A DNA stretch of 64,000 bases from Caproicibacterium amylolyticum (GTDB lineage: Bacteria > Bacillota > Clostridia > Oscillospirales > Acutalibacteraceae): NCBI RefSeq assembly GCF_014467055.1, contig NZ_CP060696.1:1922001-1986000 (forward strand), read 5' to 3'. The position numbers and the translations under genes were made by a program. The notes under the pieces were generated by a model. The model did not search any database, was not told where the DNA came from, and saw only the letters and a list, made by a program, of their open reading frames with translations. This document shows, piece after piece, positions 63,072 to 64,000 of this stretch (position 1 is its first letter; the number at the start of each line of letters is the position of its first letter).

Positions 63072-63120
63072 AAAAAGCAGCGGCTTTTTTCTAAATATCA
63101 GAAAAAGGCCGCTGCTTTAT
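63072..63120 (-). terminator. Terminator after the GH94 gene
   Basis: AAAAAGCAGCGGC and GCCGCTGCTTTAT arms with an inner TTTTTCT/AGAAAAA pairing; T-run on the minus strand. Confidence 0.8.
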
Positions 63121-63145
63121 TTGTTTGCTTTAGGCTATAGACCGC

Positions 63146-64000
63146 TTATTCACAGGCGCCGAGAACAGCTTTTACAGTATATTCCGTTTTTCCGGAAACA
63201 TAGGGAATCAGGTTTTCTTTCATCTGTACACCATCCACAACCAGCTGCCCCACTCCCTTTTGCACTCCCGCAGTGTTGTCAACTGTAATGTTGTACTGCG
63301 CACCACGATAAAACCGTTGCACGGTAAAGCCTTTACAGCTTTGCGGAATGCACGGATTCACACGCAGGCCGTCCAGTTCCGGCTGAATACCCAGCAGGTA
63401 CTGACTCACATCCGCAAAAGTCCACGCGGCGGTACCAGTCAGCCAGCTGTTCTTTGCCTCGCCAAAGCTCGGTGCGTCTTTGCCTGCTACCATCTGACTG
63501 TACACATACGGTTCGGTACGATGAATCTCGCTAATCTCCTCCACATAAGCGGGGCAGGTCTTGCGGTAAACTTCAAAGGCACGGTCGCCGTGGCCCGCAA
63601 CTGCTTCCGCACAGCTAATCCAAGGGTTATTGTGACAAAAAATGCCGGCATTTTCCTTGTATCCGGGCGGATAGCTGGAGATTTCGCCGAGATTCAGGTG
63701 ATAGGTTGTATAAGCCGGCTGCAGCAGAACAATTCCATACTTGGTGTCCAACTTTTCCTGCACACTCTTTAGTGCTCTGTCCGCCAAACCCTCTTTCAGG
63801 CCGATGCCCGCCATAACGCACATCCCCTGCGGTTCGATGAAAATTTGCCCTTCGTTGCACACATGGCTGCCGACCGGCGTGCTAAACGCGTCATAGGCAC
63901 GCACAAACCACTCGCCGTCCCAACCGGCATCCATAACCGCAGCACGCATGACTTCCACCTGCTCACGTACTTGTGCAGCTTCCTGCGCAAAACCGCTGTG
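63146..64000 (-). CDS. GH94 glycoside phosphorylase, C-terminal part (runs off right edge)
   Basis: The last 284 codons of a large cytosolic phosphorylase that splits a beta-linked disaccharide with phosphate (cellobiose phosphorylase-like). Conserved segments of the (alpha/alpha)6 barrel are present: [19 protein letters not shown] with the catalytic Asp of the family, [10 protein letters not shown] and [14 protein letters not shown]. The frame is open to the window edge with [14 protein letters not shown] before the GTG at 63958, so the N-terminal two thirds lie to the right. Substrate (cellobiose, chitobiose or other) cannot be told from this part. Confidence 0.92.
   Translation of the reverse strand, partial: HSGFAQEAAQVREQVEVMRAAVMDAGWDGEWFVRAYDAFSTPVGSHVCNEGQIFIEPQGMCVMAGIGLKEGLADRALKSVQEKLDTKYGIVLLQPAYTTYHLNLGEISSYPPGYKENAGIFCHNNPWISCAEAVAGHGDRAFEVYRKTCPAYVEEISEIHRTEPYVYSQMVAGKDAPSFGEAKNSWLTGTAAWTFADVSQYLLGIQPELDGLRVNPCIPQSCKGFTVQRFYRGAQYNITVDNTAGVQKGVGQLVVDGVQMKENLIPYVSGKTEYTVKAVLGACE

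Noticed and set aside
62765..63145. Cyclic di-GMP riboswitch upstream of the diguanylate cyclase gene
   Set aside because: I looked for the conserved core and a following terminator on the minus strand and found only AT-rich sequence.

Overview
The window looks like a chromosomal segment of a low-to-mid GC anaerobic Firmicute of the class Clostridia, most like the Oscillospiraceae/Ruminococcaceae (Caproiciproducens or Caproicibacterium type). This placement is an inference from gene content: a class III fructose-bisphosphatase, a GlnN-type glutamine synthetase, split glutamate synthase, an ANTAR regulator, a minimal SufCD pair and AGGAGG-type ribosome binding sites. No rRNA, tRNA, CRISPR array, phage or transposase was seen. 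The genes are dense, mostly on the minus strand, and separated by many hairpin terminators.

Region by region. 1-5267 (minus): high-affinity phosphate uptake pstSCAB-phoU followed by a PhoB/PhoP-type regulator cut by the left edge, with a PhoP-box-like repeat before pstS. 5551-7491 (plus): gluconeogenic fbp. 7599-10777 (minus): an aminopeptidase P gene followed by pyrBI, transcribed through a leader that holds a strong hairpin. 11013-12404: citrate synthase. 12634-17958: a sugar PTS unit (antiterminator, EIICBA, HPr, EI) with two antiterminator targets; HPr lacks the usual Ser46. 18081-18772: a candidate small RNA and a DtxR-family metal regulator. 18957-24053 (plus): a GH2 enzyme and two secreted or lipoprotein genes of AT-rich composition. 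24133-31331: MATE exporter, flavodoxin, a DUF6076-like protein, SufCD, a SARP/BTAD regulator and a gamma-carbonic anhydrase.

31477-41481 is the most interesting part. It is a nitrogen-assimilation locus: a three-piece (archaeal-type) glutamate synthase with its own ferredoxin and flavoprotein, a type I glutamine synthetase, an ANTAR protein with a dead receiver domain, and, divergently, a type III glutamine synthetase. Both divergent leaders carry the same device right after the promoter: a small hairpin with an A1/G4 hexaloop whose 3' arm overlaps the 5' arm of an intrinsic terminator. That is the expected target of an ANTAR antiterminator, so the locus appears to encode both the RNA switches and the protein that works them.

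41664-48634 (minus): three tandem type I signal peptidases, a flippase-like membrane protein, and aspS-gatC-gatA without gatB. 48973-50938: an ECF sigma factor followed by a membrane-anchored inhibitory-type serpin, an unusual pairing. 51128-60203: a small lipoprotein and the full kdpFABC-kdpD-kdpE potassium system, preceded by an overlooked 57-residue membrane protein. 60358-64000: a NUDIX hydrolase, a PAS-GGDEF-GAF diguanylate cyclase, and the C-terminal part of a GH94 sugar phosphorylase cut by the right edge.
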